Shown: positions 43,394 through 55,320 of the stretch, piece after piece | Position numbering within the stretch: position 1 is the stretch's first letter | Layout: every line of letters starts with the position of its first letter | DNA from: Actinomadura sp. J1-007 | Lineage (GTDB): Bacteria; Actinomycetota; Actinomycetes; Streptosporangiales; Streptosporangiaceae | Length of the DNA: 64,000 nucleotides | Direction of reading: 5' to 3' | Assembly: GCF_009793335.1 (NCBI RefSeq) | Contig: NZ_WING01000002.1 | Coordinates: 1,116,001 to 1,180,000 of the forward strand | Notes under the pieces: model-generated | Database searches by the model: none | What the model was told of the DNA's origin: nothing | Seen by the model: only the letters and a program-made list of their open reading frames with translations | Position numbers and translations under genes: made by a program

Positions 43394-45502
43394 TCAGCCG
43401 CGCGGCGGGAACACGCAGTAGAGGGCGCCGACGCGCCGCCGGTCGCCGTACCCGGCGTCCTGGAGCAGCCGCAGCCCGGCCCGGTCGCGCGGCCGGGCGC
43501 ACGCGGCGGTGACGTGCGCCCGCCGCAGCGCCTCGCGGACCTCCTCCACGCCCGGCCGCAGGCTCCGGCGGCCGAGGACGGCGCGCGTCAGCAGTTGCCG
43601 GTCGGAGACGAACGGCCCGCGCGCGGGCAGCATCCCGAGGTAGTGGTCGTTGGCGTTGACCGCGTGGACGCGCGTGGACAGCAGCGGTACCGCGCGCATG
43701 AACGAGCGCGGCATCAGCACCGTCCCGTCCGGCCCGGCGACGCGGATCACCGCGCGCGCCGTCCCGGCGCTGCCGGGAGGGAGCTTCCAGGACGGCCGGT
43801 CCGCGACCGTCGAGCCGTTCGACCGGGCCCAGACCGGCGTGCCGCCCGCGACGAGCGCGATCCCGAGGACCGCGGCCGGCGCGATCGCGGCGGCGACGGC
43901 CGGGGCCGTCCCCGGACGGAGCGCGACGATGCCGGACGGCAGCCGGACGGTCGCGAGCAGGCCGATCAGGACGGGCGCGGGCGCGACCCACAGCGTGCGC
44001 CACAGCACCTGCCCCGTGTTGGACGCGTCGTGGATCACGCCCATCACGCCCGGCAGGAACAGCAGCGTCAGCACGCCCGCCGCGCCCGCGGCGACCAGCG
44101 CCGGGACGCCGCGCCGCGCCGTCCACGGACCGAGCCACAGCGCGCACCCGGCGAGCACGCCCGGCACGCCGTGCAGCAGCACCCACGCGTAGCCGGTCGG
44201 CGCGTCGTGCACGCGCCCGACCACCGCGGTGCGCTCGTGCATGAGCGCGACCGTCGCCCCGGTCGCGAGGGGGTACGCCATCGCGACGCACGCCGCGAGC
44301 CCGGCCCTGACGCGGCCCGACAGGACGAGCGGCGCGGCGGCGGCGACGGTCACGAGCGGGATGAGGAACGCGGCGCTGGAGGTCAGCCCGACCGACGCGA
44401 CCCCCGCGGCGGCGAGCAGCGCGAGCGTGCCGTACGTGCGGCGCTCGGCCCAGCGGGTGAAGTAGACGTACAGCAGCGGGATCAGCGCCGACACCAGCAC
44501 GGCCTTGCCCTGCCACATCCGCAGCAGGTGGAACGACCCGAGCGAGGCCCCGCCCATCCCGGACCAGAGCAGGTAGACCGCGCCGACGCCAAAGCACGCG
44601 ACCGGGCGGCGCGGCGCCCACGCGCGGACCAGCCGCCACATCGCCCACACGGCGAGGAACGTGGCGAGCGGCAGCAGCGCGTACCAGAGGAACGACGGGG
44701 CGGGCACGCCCAGCACCCGCGCGACCGCCCCGGCGAACACCTCGAACGACGCGGCGGGCGGCTCCCCGGCGATCGGGCCGGTCGTGCCGCGCGAGAAGAT
44801 GACGTCGTCGAACGGGATCCGCCCGTTCGCGGCGGTCGCGACCGAGCGCGACACGAAGTAGGCGTCGTCGCCGTCGGTGTTGACGATGAACAGCGACGCG
44901 ACCGCGAAGCCGAGCCCGGTCGCCGCCGCCACCGGCATGCCCCAGCGCCCGCCCCGCGCCTCGTCGTCGAACGGCCGCCCCTCGCCCCGTTCGCCCGGCT
45001 CTTCTGCCCGTTCGCCCGGCTCGGCCTCGCGGGCGGGACGGTGGCCGCCGGGTTCGCCGGCCCGTCCGCACAGCAGCGCGACCGCGGTCGCGGTGACGCT
45101 GACCAGCCCCGCGAGCCAGACGCACCACCAGGGCACGCCGTCGCCGTGCAGCCCGGCGCAGACGCCCGCGACGACGCCCGCCGCGACCGCGACGCCGACC
45201 GCGGCCGTCCACGCGCGGGCCGGCAGCGCGCGGCGGCGCGGCGGGGCGGAGGCCCTGAGCCGTCCGGACGGCACGCCCCGCGCCCAGAGGGCGCCGATCG
45301 CGGCCGTCGCGGCGAGCCAGGCGACGAGCATCGTCCAGGTGGGCGGGCGCAGCAGCAGCCCCACGTCGTAGATCACCGTCCAGGCCGCGAACGACAGCAC
45401 CGCGCCGTCGCACGCCCGGTCCAGCGCACGCGTCGCGCGCACCGTCCACGGCGCCCGGCCGGACGCCGCGCGCCCGGTCCGCGGACCACTGAGCCCGATC
45501 AT
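43394..45502 (-). CDS. Large polytopic membrane protein (DUF6077-like)
   Basis: 702 residues with at least twelve hydrophobic helices and an acidic/Arg/Glu/Pro linker near residues 155-190. The first extracytoplasmic loop holds FIVNTDGDDAYFVSRSVATAANGRIPFDDVIF, as in DUF6077-type proteins related to GT-C glycosyltransferases. The C-terminal 130 residues form a soluble domain. A lipid-linked sugar transfer role is possible, but the catalytic residues are not certain. Confidence 0.7.
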   Translation of the reverse strand: MIGLSGPRTGRAASGRAPWTVRATRALDRACDGAVLSFAAWTVIYDVGLLLRPPTWTMLVAWLAATAAIGALWARGVPSGRLRASAPPRRRALPARAWTAAVGVAVAAGVVAGVCAGLHGDGVPWWCVWLAGLVSVTATAVALLCGRAGEPGGHRPAREAEPGERAEEPGERGEGRPFDDEARGGRWGMPVAAATGLGFAVASLFIVNTDGDDAYFVSRSVATAANGRIPFDDVIFSRGTTGPIAGEPPAASFEVFAGAVARVLGVPAPSFLWYALLPLATFLAVWAMWRLVRAWAPRRPVACFGVGAVYLLWSGMGGASLGSFHLLRMWQGKAVLVSALIPLLYVYFTRWAERRTYGTLALLAAAGVASVGLTSSAAFLIPLVTVAAAAPLVLSGRVRAGLAACVAMAYPLATGATVALMHERTAVVGRVHDAPTGYAWVLLHGVPGVLAGCALWLGPWTARRGVPALVAAGAAGVLTLLFLPGVMGVIHDASNTGQVLWRTLWVAPAPVLIGLLATVRLPSGIVALRPGTAPAVAAAIAPAAVLGIALVAGGTPVWARSNGSTVADRPSWKLPPGSAGTARAVIRVAGPDGTVLMPRSFMRAVPLLSTRVHAVNANDHYLGMLPARGPFVSDRQLLTRAVLGRRSLRPGVEEVREALRRAHVTAACARPRDRAGLRLLQDAGYGDRRRVGALYCVFPPRG

Positions 45503-45512
45503 GTTGCCCCCG

Positions 45513-45600
45513 AAGTGATCTTGACGTTAAGGACGCGGTGTACCGCGCCGGAGTTCACAGATGACGGAGAAGCATCAGCAAGTTGCCCTGAAGATCACTT
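45513..45600. promoter_or_regulatory. Repeated AAGTGATCTT element in divergent promoter region
   Basis: AAGTGATCTT (45513-45522) and its exact reverse complement AAGATCACTT (45591-45600) flank the 70-bp centre of the region between two divergent membrane-protein genes. Two inverted copies suggest paired regulator sites. Confidence 0.45.
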
Positions 45601-45715
45601 TTCGATGCCATAAGTCCGGATTTACTGCGCGACCGGCGGCGCACGTGTTGTGATGGGGCGGTACGGGAGCCCGGGCCTCCTGGCACGGGCGCGTCCGAAT
45701 GGGATGTGATGTCCG

Positions 45716-46186
45716 GTGCGCCACGCGTTCGGTTTCCTGCTCGGCGTCCTGCTGACCCCCGCCCTTCTCTACGGTACGGCGTGGGGCTACGTCCAGGCGG
45801 GCCGGTCGTTCGACGGGACCGGCCAGGAGATCACCGACCGGACCCGCATCTACGGGTCGTTCGCGCTGCTCGCGGCGGTGGGCCTCGTGATGGGCGTCAT
45901 CATCGTCGCGCGGTGGGCGTCCCCGCTGGTCTCGCTCGTGCCCGCGCTCGCGCTGCTCGGCCTCTCGGCCTACTTCCTGGCCGACCCGGGGCGCGTCCTC
46001 GACCTGCCGGGACGGGTCCCGCCGGGCGGCGACCTCGACTTCGGGCTGCGGATGATGCTCGGCTCCGGCGTCTACGCGCTGATGGGGTTCGCGCTGCTCA
46101 TGCCCACCTGGGCGCCGCGCCGCTGGGGATCGCGCAGGGAGGACGAGCCCGCCCGCCCCGAGTACCACTCCGCGATGGACCGCTGA
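45716..46186 (+). CDS. Small integral membrane protein, 156 aa
   Basis: GTG start; four hydrophobic helices (AFGFLLGVLLTPALLYGTAWGY, YGSFALLAAVGLVMGVIIVA, PLVSLVPALALLGLSAYFL, MLGSGVYALMGFALLMP) with a polar loop after the first and a charged C-terminal tail. I do not recognise the family. It is divergent from the large membrane-protein gene. Confidence 0.65.
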   Translation: MRHAFGFLLGVLLTPALLYGTAWGYVQAGRSFDGTGQEITDRTRIYGSFALLAAVGLVMGVIIVARWASPLVSLVPALALLGLSAYFLADPGRVLDLPGRVPPGGDLDFGLRMMLGSGVYALMGFALLMPTWAPRRWGSRREDEPARPEYHSAMDR

Positions 46187-46190
46187 AAGA

Positions 46191-46214
46191 CCGGGCCCAC
46201 CCGCCGGGGCCCGG
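46191..46214. terminator. 8-bp hairpin between convergent small genes
   Basis: CCGGGCCC (46191-46198) and GGGCCCGG (46207-46214) pair perfectly around an 8-nt loop, immediately after the stop at 46186. Confidence 0.5.
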
Positions 46215-46289
46215 CACGCCGAGTCCCCGCCCTTGAACGCCCACGGCATTCGCCGACGGCCGTGTCGGTCGTTCCCGCGATGCGGCGCT

Positions 46290-46463
46290 CTAGGCGCGCC
46301 GCCGGTGGTCGCCGCGGAACTCGTCGGCCAGTTCGTGGATTCTCTGCTCGGTCTCCAGCAGCCTGCCCTCGGCCCTCGCGGTCCGCTCGGCGGCCCGCCG
46401 CTCCCTGTGGCTCGGCCTGTGACCCGTCGTCCTCGTACGCCTCAACCGCTCGAACAACCGCAT
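46290..46463 (-). CDS. Small highly charged protein, 57 aa
   Basis: Nearly all helix-forming and charged (RLFERLRRTRTTGHRPSHRE, then an Arg/Glu-rich helix ending RIHELADEF). It is probably a soluble or nucleic-acid-associated peptide, or a coiled coil. No family is recognised. Confidence 0.5.
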   Translation of the reverse strand: MRLFERLRRTRTTGHRPSHRERRAAERTARAEGRLLETEQRIHELADEFRGDHRRRA

Positions 46464-46594
46464 GGTCTTCACTCCTCGGGGTGGGCCGTGGCGGTTCGCT
46501 CTCGTACCCGCCAGGACGGCGCTCACACCGGACGCCTCGTCAAGCGGGCACTCCGCCCGCTTCGAGCGCCGTTCCGCGATGGGCCGCCGGGCGG

Positions 46595-47593
46595 TCAGGG
46601 CGGGGTCGGGGTGTAGGCGTGGTCGCCCCGGTACAGGCCGGCGAGGACCTCCTCGATGTCGGCCTCGCGCAGGGCGATGTCGCTGATCTCGTAGCGTTCG
46701 GCGAGGCCCGCGACGACCGCGGCGGCGTTCGCGGCGCGGGGCAGGCGCAGCCACTGCCTGGGCCCCTCCGTGCGGACGACCTCGATCCCGTCCAGCTCCA
46801 CGGGCGGGCCGGGGCGGGCCAGCTCGACCACCAGCATCCGGTCGGCCGCGACGGCCTGCCGCAGCCGCGCCAGGTCGCCGTCGAACGCCAGCCGGCCGTG
46901 GTCGACGATCAGCACCCGGCGGCAGAGCCGCTCGATGTCGCCGAGGTCGTGCGTGGTCAGCAGGATCGTCGTGCCGCGCTCGGCGTTGAGCCGTTCGAGG
47001 AACCCGCGCACGGTCGCCTTGCTCACCACGTCCAGCCCGATCGTCGGCTCGTCCAGCACCAGCAGCTCGGGGCCGTGCAGCAGCGCGGCGGCGAGGTCGC
47101 CGCGCATCCGCTGGCCCAGGCTGAGCTGCCGCACCGGGGTGTCGAGGAACGGCTCCAGCTCCAGCAGCGCGGTCAGCTCGGCCAGCCGGCGCCGGTGCGC
47201 GGACGCCTCCACCCGGTACAGCCGGCGGATCAGGGTGAGGCTGTCGCGCAGCGGGAGGTCCCACCACAGCGTGGTGCGCTGCCCGAACACCACGCCGATG
47301 CGGCGGGCGAGGGCCGTCCGCTCGCGCGAGGGGTCCATGCCGCAGACCCGCAGCGTCCCCGACGACGGGGTGAGGATGCCGGTCAGCATCTTGATCGTCG
47401 TGCTCTTGCCCGCGCCGTTCGGGCCGAGGTAGCCGACGAACTCCCCGCGCCCGACCGTGAACGAGACGCCGTCCACCGCGCTCAGCGTCGTGCGCACCCG
47501 CCGCGGTCCCCGCCCGGCGCGGCGGCGCAGGGTGAACGACTTGGCCACGTCCACGGCCTCGATCATGGCCGGCGGCGTCCCGCTGCGTCCCAT
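46595..47593 (-). CDS. ABC transporter ATP-binding protein
   Basis: 332 residues: Walker A GPNGAGKSTT, LSLGQRMRGDLAAALLHG signature, Walker B LLVLDEPTIGLDVVSK, switch His in LLTTHDLGD. The FGQRTTLWWDLPLRDSLTL motif is typical of the ABC-2 subfamily that pairs with DUF990-type permeases. The start at 47593 follows GGGGGAG; an ATG at 47566 is the alternative. It forms an exporter operon with the two permeases upstream. Confidence 0.92.
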   Translation of the reverse strand: MGRSGTPPAMIEAVDVAKSFTLRRRAGRGPRRVRTTLSAVDGVSFTVGRGEFVGYLGPNGAGKSTTIKMLTGILTPSSGTLRVCGMDPSRERTALARRIGVVFGQRTTLWWDLPLRDSLTLIRRLYRVEASAHRRRLAELTALLELEPFLDTPVRQLSLGQRMRGDLAAALLHGPELLVLDEPTIGLDVVSKATVRGFLERLNAERGTTILLTTHDLGDIERLCRRVLIVDHGRLAFDGDLARLRQAVAADRMLVVELARPGPPVELDGIEVVRTEGPRQWLRLPRAANAAAVVAGLAERYEISDIALREADIEEVLAGLYRGDHAYTPTPP

Positions 47594-47602
47594 CGCTCCC
47601 CC

Positions 47603-48478
47603 TCAGCTTCCCGTCGACCGGTAGTGCCGCAGCCCCGTCCGCCACGCCACCGCCGCCACCGCGCACACCACGGCCGCCACGGCGGGCGCCGCGAACCGCG
47701 CCGCGTCCGGCAGCCCGAGCGGGTCCGGGCGGTCCAGCACGTACAGCGAGGGCTGCCAGTTGACGAACGCGAGCGGGACCGCGAACGTCACGCCGCGCAC
47801 GAAGTCCCGCGCGAACAGCGTCAGCGGGTACTGGGTGAGGAACGCGCCGCCGTACGTCAGCGACTTGGTCGCGCCGTGGCTGTCGACCAGCACGAACTGG
47901 AGCGAGGCCGCCAGCACCCACAGCCCCGCGAAGATCACCGTGCCGCACGCCACCATCAGCGGCACCATCGCGACCCGGCCCGCCGTCCAGGGCGCGTCCA
48001 GCCGCGGCAGCGCCAGCCCGAGCACCAGCGCCGCCGGCAGCAGCTTGCCGAACCGGCGCGGCGAGAAGTCCTCGGTCGCGATCTGGACGAGCGGGCTCAC
48101 CGGACGCACCAGCAGCGCGTCCAGCGTCCCCTCCCGGACGTGCTGCCCCAGCCGTTCGGCGCCGCCGAGCAGGATGTCCGAGATCCCGAACGCGAGCGCG
48201 GACGTGCCGTACAGGAACAGCACCTCGGCCGCCGTGAACCCCGCGATCCGCGGCGTGTGCGCGAACAGCAGCATGATGCCCACCGCGTCGAGCGCGCCGA
48301 CCACGGCCGTCGCGAGGCTCAGCAGCAGCATCGACACCGGGTACTGCGCCGCCGCCCGGGTCCACGTCCAGGCGAGCAGCGCGTACATCCGGACGGCCCG
48401 TCCCGGCCGCCCGAGCGGACCGAGCGCAGCCGCCCGCGCCCGCGCGCGCACCCGCGCGCCCGGCGCCGTGTCAGCCAC
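47603..48478 (-). CDS. ABC-2 family permease
   Basis: 291 residues with about six membrane helices after an Arg-rich cytoplasmic start. The internal loop LGGAERLGQHVREGTLDALLVRPVSPLVQIATEDFSPRR is typical of the DUF990-type exporter subunit. It overlaps the upstream permease by 8 bp and ends 9 bp before the ATPase gene, so the three are cotranscribed. Substrate unknown. Confidence 0.85.
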   Translation of the reverse strand: MADTAPGARVRARARAAALGPLGRPGRAVRMYALLAWTWTRAAAQYPVSMLLLSLATAVVGALDAVGIMLLFAHTPRIAGFTAAEVLFLYGTSALAFGISDILLGGAERLGQHVREGTLDALLVRPVSPLVQIATEDFSPRRFGKLLPAALVLGLALPRLDAPWTAGRVAMVPLMVACGTVIFAGLWVLAASLQFVLVDSHGATKSLTYGGAFLTQYPLTLFARDFVRGVTFAVPLAFVNWQPSLYVLDRPDPLGLPDAARFAAPAVAAVVCAVAAVAWRTGLRHYRSTGS

Positions 48479-49259
48479 CGTGGATCACCAGCCTGCGCCG
48501 CGCCGCCCGCGTCAGCAGGTGCCCCGCCCCGATCAGCGCCGCCGCCCACATCGCCTGGAACGCGAGCGCCCCGGCCAGCCCCGCGCCCGAGTGCTTGCCG
48601 AGGAACACGTCGGCGGGGACCTGGATCTGCGCCGCCCACGGCAGCGCCCGCGCCACCGTGCCGAGCGTTCCGGGGAACGCCACGAGCGGCACGATCATCC
48701 CCGAGAAGAACAGCGACATCACCAGCGCGACCGCGTTCAGCCCCCGGTCGTCGTGCAGCCAGAACACCGCGAGCGCCATCAGGTACCGCAGCCCGAAGCT
48801 CACCAGCACCCCGAGCGCCAGCGCCGCCGCGAACGCCGCGAGCCCGCCGGGGCCCGGCCAGTGGAACGGGAACACCAGCGCGCCCGCCACCATCGGCGGC
48901 CCGCCGCGCAGCGCCAGCGAGCCCGCCGCGCGCCCGAGGTCGTCGGCCAGCCACCAGCCCTGCAACCCGGCCGGGCGGTACAGGTCGATCGCCACGTCGC
49001 CGCTGCGGATCCGCTGGGTCAGCTCCATCCCGCCGAAGATCTGCACCGGGCCGATCAGCGCCTGGGTGAGGAAGCAGAACGTCACGGCGTCGGCCTGGTC
49101 GTACCCGCCGAGGTGCGGGCGGGCCCGCCACAGCCCGATGAGGACGCTCGCGCGGATGAACCCGAACACCGTGTTGGTGAGCGCCTCCGCGGCGGAACCG
49201 AGCGGGTACGCGGTGTGGCGGCGGAACGCGAACCACGTGACCCACGGAAAGACGCCCAT
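48471..49259 (-). CDS. ABC-2 family permease (second subunit)
   Basis: 262 residues from the ATG at 49259. Six helices; the loop GGMELTQRIRSGDVAIDLYRPAGLQGWWLADDLGRAAG is homologous in pattern to that of the partner permease. It is the first gene of the exporter operon, with a good promoter just upstream and a very short leader. Confidence 0.85.
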   Translation of the reverse strand: MGVFPWVTWFAFRRHTAYPLGSAAEALTNTVFGFIRASVLIGLWRARPHLGGYDQADAVTFCFLTQALIGPVQIFGGMELTQRIRSGDVAIDLYRPAGLQGWWLADDLGRAAGSLALRGGPPMVAGALVFPFHWPGPGGLAAFAAALALGVLVSFGLRYLMALAVFWLHDDRGLNAVALVMSLFFSGMIVPLVAFPGTLGTVARALPWAAQIQVPADVFLGKHSGAGLAGALAFQAMWAAALIGAGHLLTRAARRRLVIHGG

Positions 49260-49267
49260 CCGACCGG

Positions 49268-49296
49268 AGCCTAAACAAGATCGCCGCTCCGGTCCA
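49268..49296 (-). promoter_or_regulatory. Promoter of the second ABC exporter operon
   Basis: On the minus strand TGGACC (49296-49291), a 17-bp spacer and TAGGCT (49273-49268) match actinomycete -35/-10 patterns. The -10 lies only 8 nt before the ATG, so the mRNA would be leaderless or nearly so. Confidence 0.5.
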
Positions 49297-49314
49297 CGCA
49301 ATCGTGCACAGACG

Positions 49315-49348
49315 GGCGAGGCCGGACCCGGTCGGGTCCGGCCTCGCC
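49315..49348 (-). terminator. 15-bp hairpin after the M1 peptidase gene
   Basis: Arms 49315-49329 and 49334-49348 are perfectly complementary with loop GGTC, starting 11 bp past the peptidase stop. Confidence 0.7.
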
Positions 49349-49359
49349 GCGGGCGTCCG

Positions 49360-50852
<1,493 letters not shown>

Positions 50853-51062
50853 CGGAGGATCCTCTCCGTTGAGTGATCAACAGCGGACCTACATTGACGG
50901 CAATATCCAATAATGTCGAGACTTGTGCCACTTCCGGCCGTCCCGGTCAACGGCCCCGATCCCTCGCGCGTCACCACAGGCGAGACGCTCCGGGCCCTTC
51001 GGACGGCGGGACGGCGCACGCGCGGCGCCGGGCGTTCACCCGGAGAACGGACGCGGGCGAGC

Positions 51063-51102
51063 GGAAGGCCCCCTCCGGGTGTAGGGGCGGAGGGGGCCTT
51101 CC
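51063..51102 (-). terminator. 15-bp perfect hairpin after isocitrate lyase gene
   Basis: Arms 51063-51077 and 51088-51102 pair perfectly with a 10-nt loop, 32 bp after the aceA stop. Confidence 0.75.
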
Positions 51103-51133
51103 TAGGGCGGGCCCTGACGGGCGCTGCCGGTCT

Positions 51134-52417
<1,284 letters not shown>

Positions 52418-52534
52418 GTCTGTTGCCCCTTCTCGTCGTCCCCTGGGTGCTTGACCACGACTATGCCCCGGCACAAGCCCTTGATGAACTCGTGAGTAAC
52501 AGAAGAACGTCGAAAATTCCGCTACCATGAACCC

Positions 52535-54004
52535 GTGACGACCTTGCGGCCAGAAGAACCCCTCAACTTGACGAGCGATGTAGACCTCGTCACCTTCGGG
52601 CAGCGCCTGCGTCATCTGCGGCGCGGGCGCGGCATGACGCTGTCCGACCTCGGATCGCGCGTCGGCCGGGCGCCGTCCCAGCTCTCCCTGCTGGAGAACG
52701 GGCGCCGCGAGCCGAAGCTCTCGCTGCTCCAGTCGCTCGCGGCGGCGCTGGAGGTACCGGTCGAGGAACTGCTGCGCAGGCAGCCCCCGAGCCGCCGCGC
52801 GGAGCTGGAGATCGCCCTGGAGGAGGCGCAGCGCGACCCGCTCTACCGCACGCTCGGGCTGTCCCACCTCAAGGTCGGCAAGCGCATGCCGAACGAGGTG
52901 ATCGAGCACATCCTCGCCCTCTACGAGGAGCTGAAGCGCAGCCGCACCAAGCCGACGGCGAGCCCCGAGGAGGCCCGCAAGGCCAACGCCGAGCTGCGCC
53001 GCCAGATGCACGAGCGCGGCAACCACTTCCCCGAGATCGAGCGGGTCGCCGCGCAGACGCTCGACTCGGTCGGCTACCGGGGCGGCGCGGTGTCCCAGGG
53101 CATGCTGATGACCCTGGTCGGCCACTTCGGCTTCAGCCTCCGGTACGTCCAGGACCTGCCGCGCTCGGTCCGCTCGATCACCGACAACCGCAACCGGCGC
53201 ATCTACCTCGAACGCGAGCAGCTCGGCATGCACACGCCGCGCACGATCCTGCTCCAGACCCTCGGCCACATCGCGCTCGACCACGACGTGCCGCGCGACT
53301 TCGCCGACTTCCTCCGCCAGCGCGTCGAGGCCAACTACTTCGGCGCCGCGATGCTCATGCCCGAGCGCGCCGTCGTGCCGTACCTCCAAGAGGCCAAGGC
53401 CGCGCGGGAGCTGTCGGTCGAGGACCTCGCCGACGTCTTCTCGGTGTCGTACGAGATGGCCGCGCACCGCTTCACCAACGTCGCGACCCACCACCTCGAC
53501 CTCCAGCTCCACTTCACCAAGAACGACGAGAACGGCACGATCTACAAGGCGTACGCCAACGACGGCCTCGCGTTCCCGCAGGACGGCGACGGCGCGATCG
53601 AGGGCCAGCGGATGTGCCGGCAGTGGGCGGGCCGGCACGTGTTCGGCGCCGAGGACCGCTTCTCGGTCTACTACCAGTACACCGACACCCCGAAGGGCAC
53701 CTACTGGTGCCTGTCGCACATCGACCCGAGCCACGAGCGCGACTTCGCGATCACGCTCGGCGTGCGGTTCGAGGACTCGCGCTGGTTCCGGGGCCGCGAG
53801 ACGACCCGGCGGGTCCGGTCGGCCTGCCCCGACGGCGACTGCTGCCAGCGCCCGCCGAAGGCGCTCGCCGAGCGCTGGGAGGGCATGGCCTGGCCGTCGG
53901 CCCGCGCCCACTCGCACGTGCTGTCCGTCCTGCCGCCCGGCGCGTTCCCCGGCGTGGACGAGGCCGACGTGTACGCGTTCCTGGACAAACACGCCGCCGA
54001 ATGA
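52535..54004 (+). CDS. ramB: RamB-type regulator (XRE helix-turn-helix plus ImmA/IrrE-type domain)
   Basis: 489 residues. An N-terminal helix-turn-helix (FGQRLRHLRRGRGMTLSDLGSRVGRAPSQLSLLENGRREP) is followed by a central IrrE-like domain (LLQTLGHIALDHDVPRDFADFLRQRVEANYFGAAMLMP) and a cysteine-rich C-terminus (CPDGDCCQRPPKA). This is the layout of RamB, which controls acetate and glyoxylate genes in corynebacteria and mycobacteria and is characteristically divergent from the isocitrate lyase gene, as here. TACCAT (52523-52528) lies exactly 6 nt before the GTG, so the mRNA may be leaderless. Confidence 0.92.
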   Translation: MTTLRPEEPLNLTSDVDLVTFGQRLRHLRRGRGMTLSDLGSRVGRAPSQLSLLENGRREPKLSLLQSLAAALEVPVEELLRRQPPSRRAELEIALEEAQRDPLYRTLGLSHLKVGKRMPNEVIEHILALYEELKRSRTKPTASPEEARKANAELRRQMHERGNHFPEIERVAAQTLDSVGYRGGAVSQGMLMTLVGHFGFSLRYVQDLPRSVRSITDNRNRRIYLEREQLGMHTPRTILLQTLGHIALDHDVPRDFADFLRQRVEANYFGAAMLMPERAVVPYLQEAKAARELSVEDLADVFSVSYEMAAHRFTNVATHHLDLQLHFTKNDENGTIYKAYANDGLAFPQDGDGAIEGQRMCRQWAGRHVFGAEDRFSVYYQYTDTPKGTYWCLSHIDPSHERDFAITLGVRFEDSRWFRGRETTRRVRSACPDGDCCQRPPKALAERWEGMAWPSARAHSHVLSVLPPGAFPGVDEADVYAFLDKHAAE

Positions 54005-54140
54005 CCGTTGTGTTGTGGCCCTGTTAACTCTTCGGGTCGGCCGACGCGCCTGCGTGCCTCCGGTGAATGATCTGGAGGTGAATGGCGTTTGCTGTAGGAG
54101 GACGCCCTGGTCCGGGACGGCCGGACGGGAAGGAGAGCGC

Positions 54141-55115
54141 GTGCTGCCTGAGGTCGCCTCATGGCTCCGCCGCCGCACGAGCGCGGCGGCGGACTGGCCC
54201 CTGGAGGCCCTGCTCGCCGCCAAGGGGGACGCCCGGGTCAGCGTCGTGCTCCCCGCGCGCGACGAGGAGCGCACCGTCGGCGCGATCGTCGGCGCGATCC
54301 GTTCCGACCTGGTCGAGCGCGCGCCGCTCGTCGACGAGATCGTGGTCGTCGACTCGCGCTCCACCGACCGCACGGCCGAGGTCGCCGAGGCCGCGGGCGC
54401 CGACGTGGTCGTCCAGGACCTGGTGCTGCCGGGGCACGGCCGCATGTCGGGCAAGGGCGAGGCGCTGTGGAAGTCCCTCGCCGCCACCACCGGCGACCTG
54501 CTCGTCTTCGTGGACGCCGACCTGCGCGGGTTCACCTCCTCGTACGTGACGGGCCTGCTCGGCCCGCTGCTGGACGACCCGGACGTGGCCTACGTCAAGG
54601 GCTGCTACGACCGCCCGCTCGTCACCGGGGAGCGGCGCGTGGAGAACGGCGGCGGGCGCGTCACCGAGCTGGTCGCCCGCCCGGTGATCAACCTGCACTG
54701 GCCGCGGCTGGCGGGCGTCATGCAGCCCCTCGGCGGCGAGTACGCGGGCCGCCGCTCGGTGCTGGAGCGGCTCCCGTTCGTCACCGGCTACGGCGTGGAG
54801 ATCGGGCTGCTGCTGGACGTCTACCAGGAGGAGGGCCTGGACGCGATCGCGCAGGTCGACCTCGGCCGGCGCACCCACTCGCACCAGTCCACCGAGGCGC
54901 TCGGGATCATGTCGGGCCAGATCCTGCTGACGGCCTGGTCCCGCCTCGAACGGCACGGCCGGATGCTCCCGATGGAGGCGCCCGCCACCGCGCTCGCCCA
55001 GTTCCACCGCGGCCCCGACGGCCACGACGTCCGGGTCAGCGACGTCGGCGTGGGCGAGCGCCCCCCGATGATCGAGATCCCCGAGTACGCCGCGGACCGC
55101 ACCCTCCTCCGCTGA
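54141..55115 (+). CDS. gpgS: Glucosyl-3-phosphoglycerate synthase
   Basis: 324 residues, GT-A fold: VSVVLPARDEERTVGAIV, DEIVVVDSRSTDRTAEVA, KGEALWKSL, metal-binding VFVDADLRGF, then QPLGGEYAGRRSVLERLPFVTGYGVEIGLLLD. This is the pattern of the actinobacterial enzyme that transfers glucose to 3-phosphoglycerate, the first step to glucosylglycerate and methylglucose lipopolysaccharide. GTG start at 54141 behind AAGGAGAG. The partner phosphatase is not visible here. Confidence 0.9.
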   Translation: MLPEVASWLRRRTSAAADWPLEALLAAKGDARVSVVLPARDEERTVGAIVGAIRSDLVERAPLVDEIVVVDSRSTDRTAEVAEAAGADVVVQDLVLPGHGRMSGKGEALWKSLAATTGDLLVFVDADLRGFTSSYVTGLLGPLLDDPDVAYVKGCYDRPLVTGERRVENGGGRVTELVARPVINLHWPRLAGVMQPLGGEYAGRRSVLERLPFVTGYGVEIGLLLDVYQEEGLDAIAQVDLGRRTHSHQSTEALGIMSGQILLTAWSRLERHGRMLPMEAPATALAQFHRGPDGHDVRVSDVGVGERPPMIEIPEYAADRTLLR

Positions 55116-55252
55116 CCGCCCCCGTCCCGCCCCGCGGCTCTGCGCGCCCGGCGCATTTTCGGTGCCGCCGCCCGCCTTTATTTCTCCGTTTCGGCGGTGT
55201 TCTCGCTCGTCCCGGCCTTCCGCCGCGACGGCGCTGTGACTCCCGCCACGGT

Positions 55253-55292
55253 GTTACCCGCGGTAACGCCGGAAGGTGCTACCGTGGGTAAC
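55253..55292. promoter_or_regulatory. Two tandem palindromes before acyl-CoA dehydrogenase
   Basis: GTTACC-CGC-GGTAAC (55253-55267) is perfect, and GCTACC-GTG-GGTAAC (55278-55292) has one mismatch. They are spaced 25 bp centre to centre and lie 30-70 bp before the start codon. A related half-site precedes the TetR gene at 57022, so TetR control of both is likely. Confidence 0.6.
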
Positions 55293-55320
55293 AGCCGATA
55301 TTGGAGAAAGGGTCAATAAT

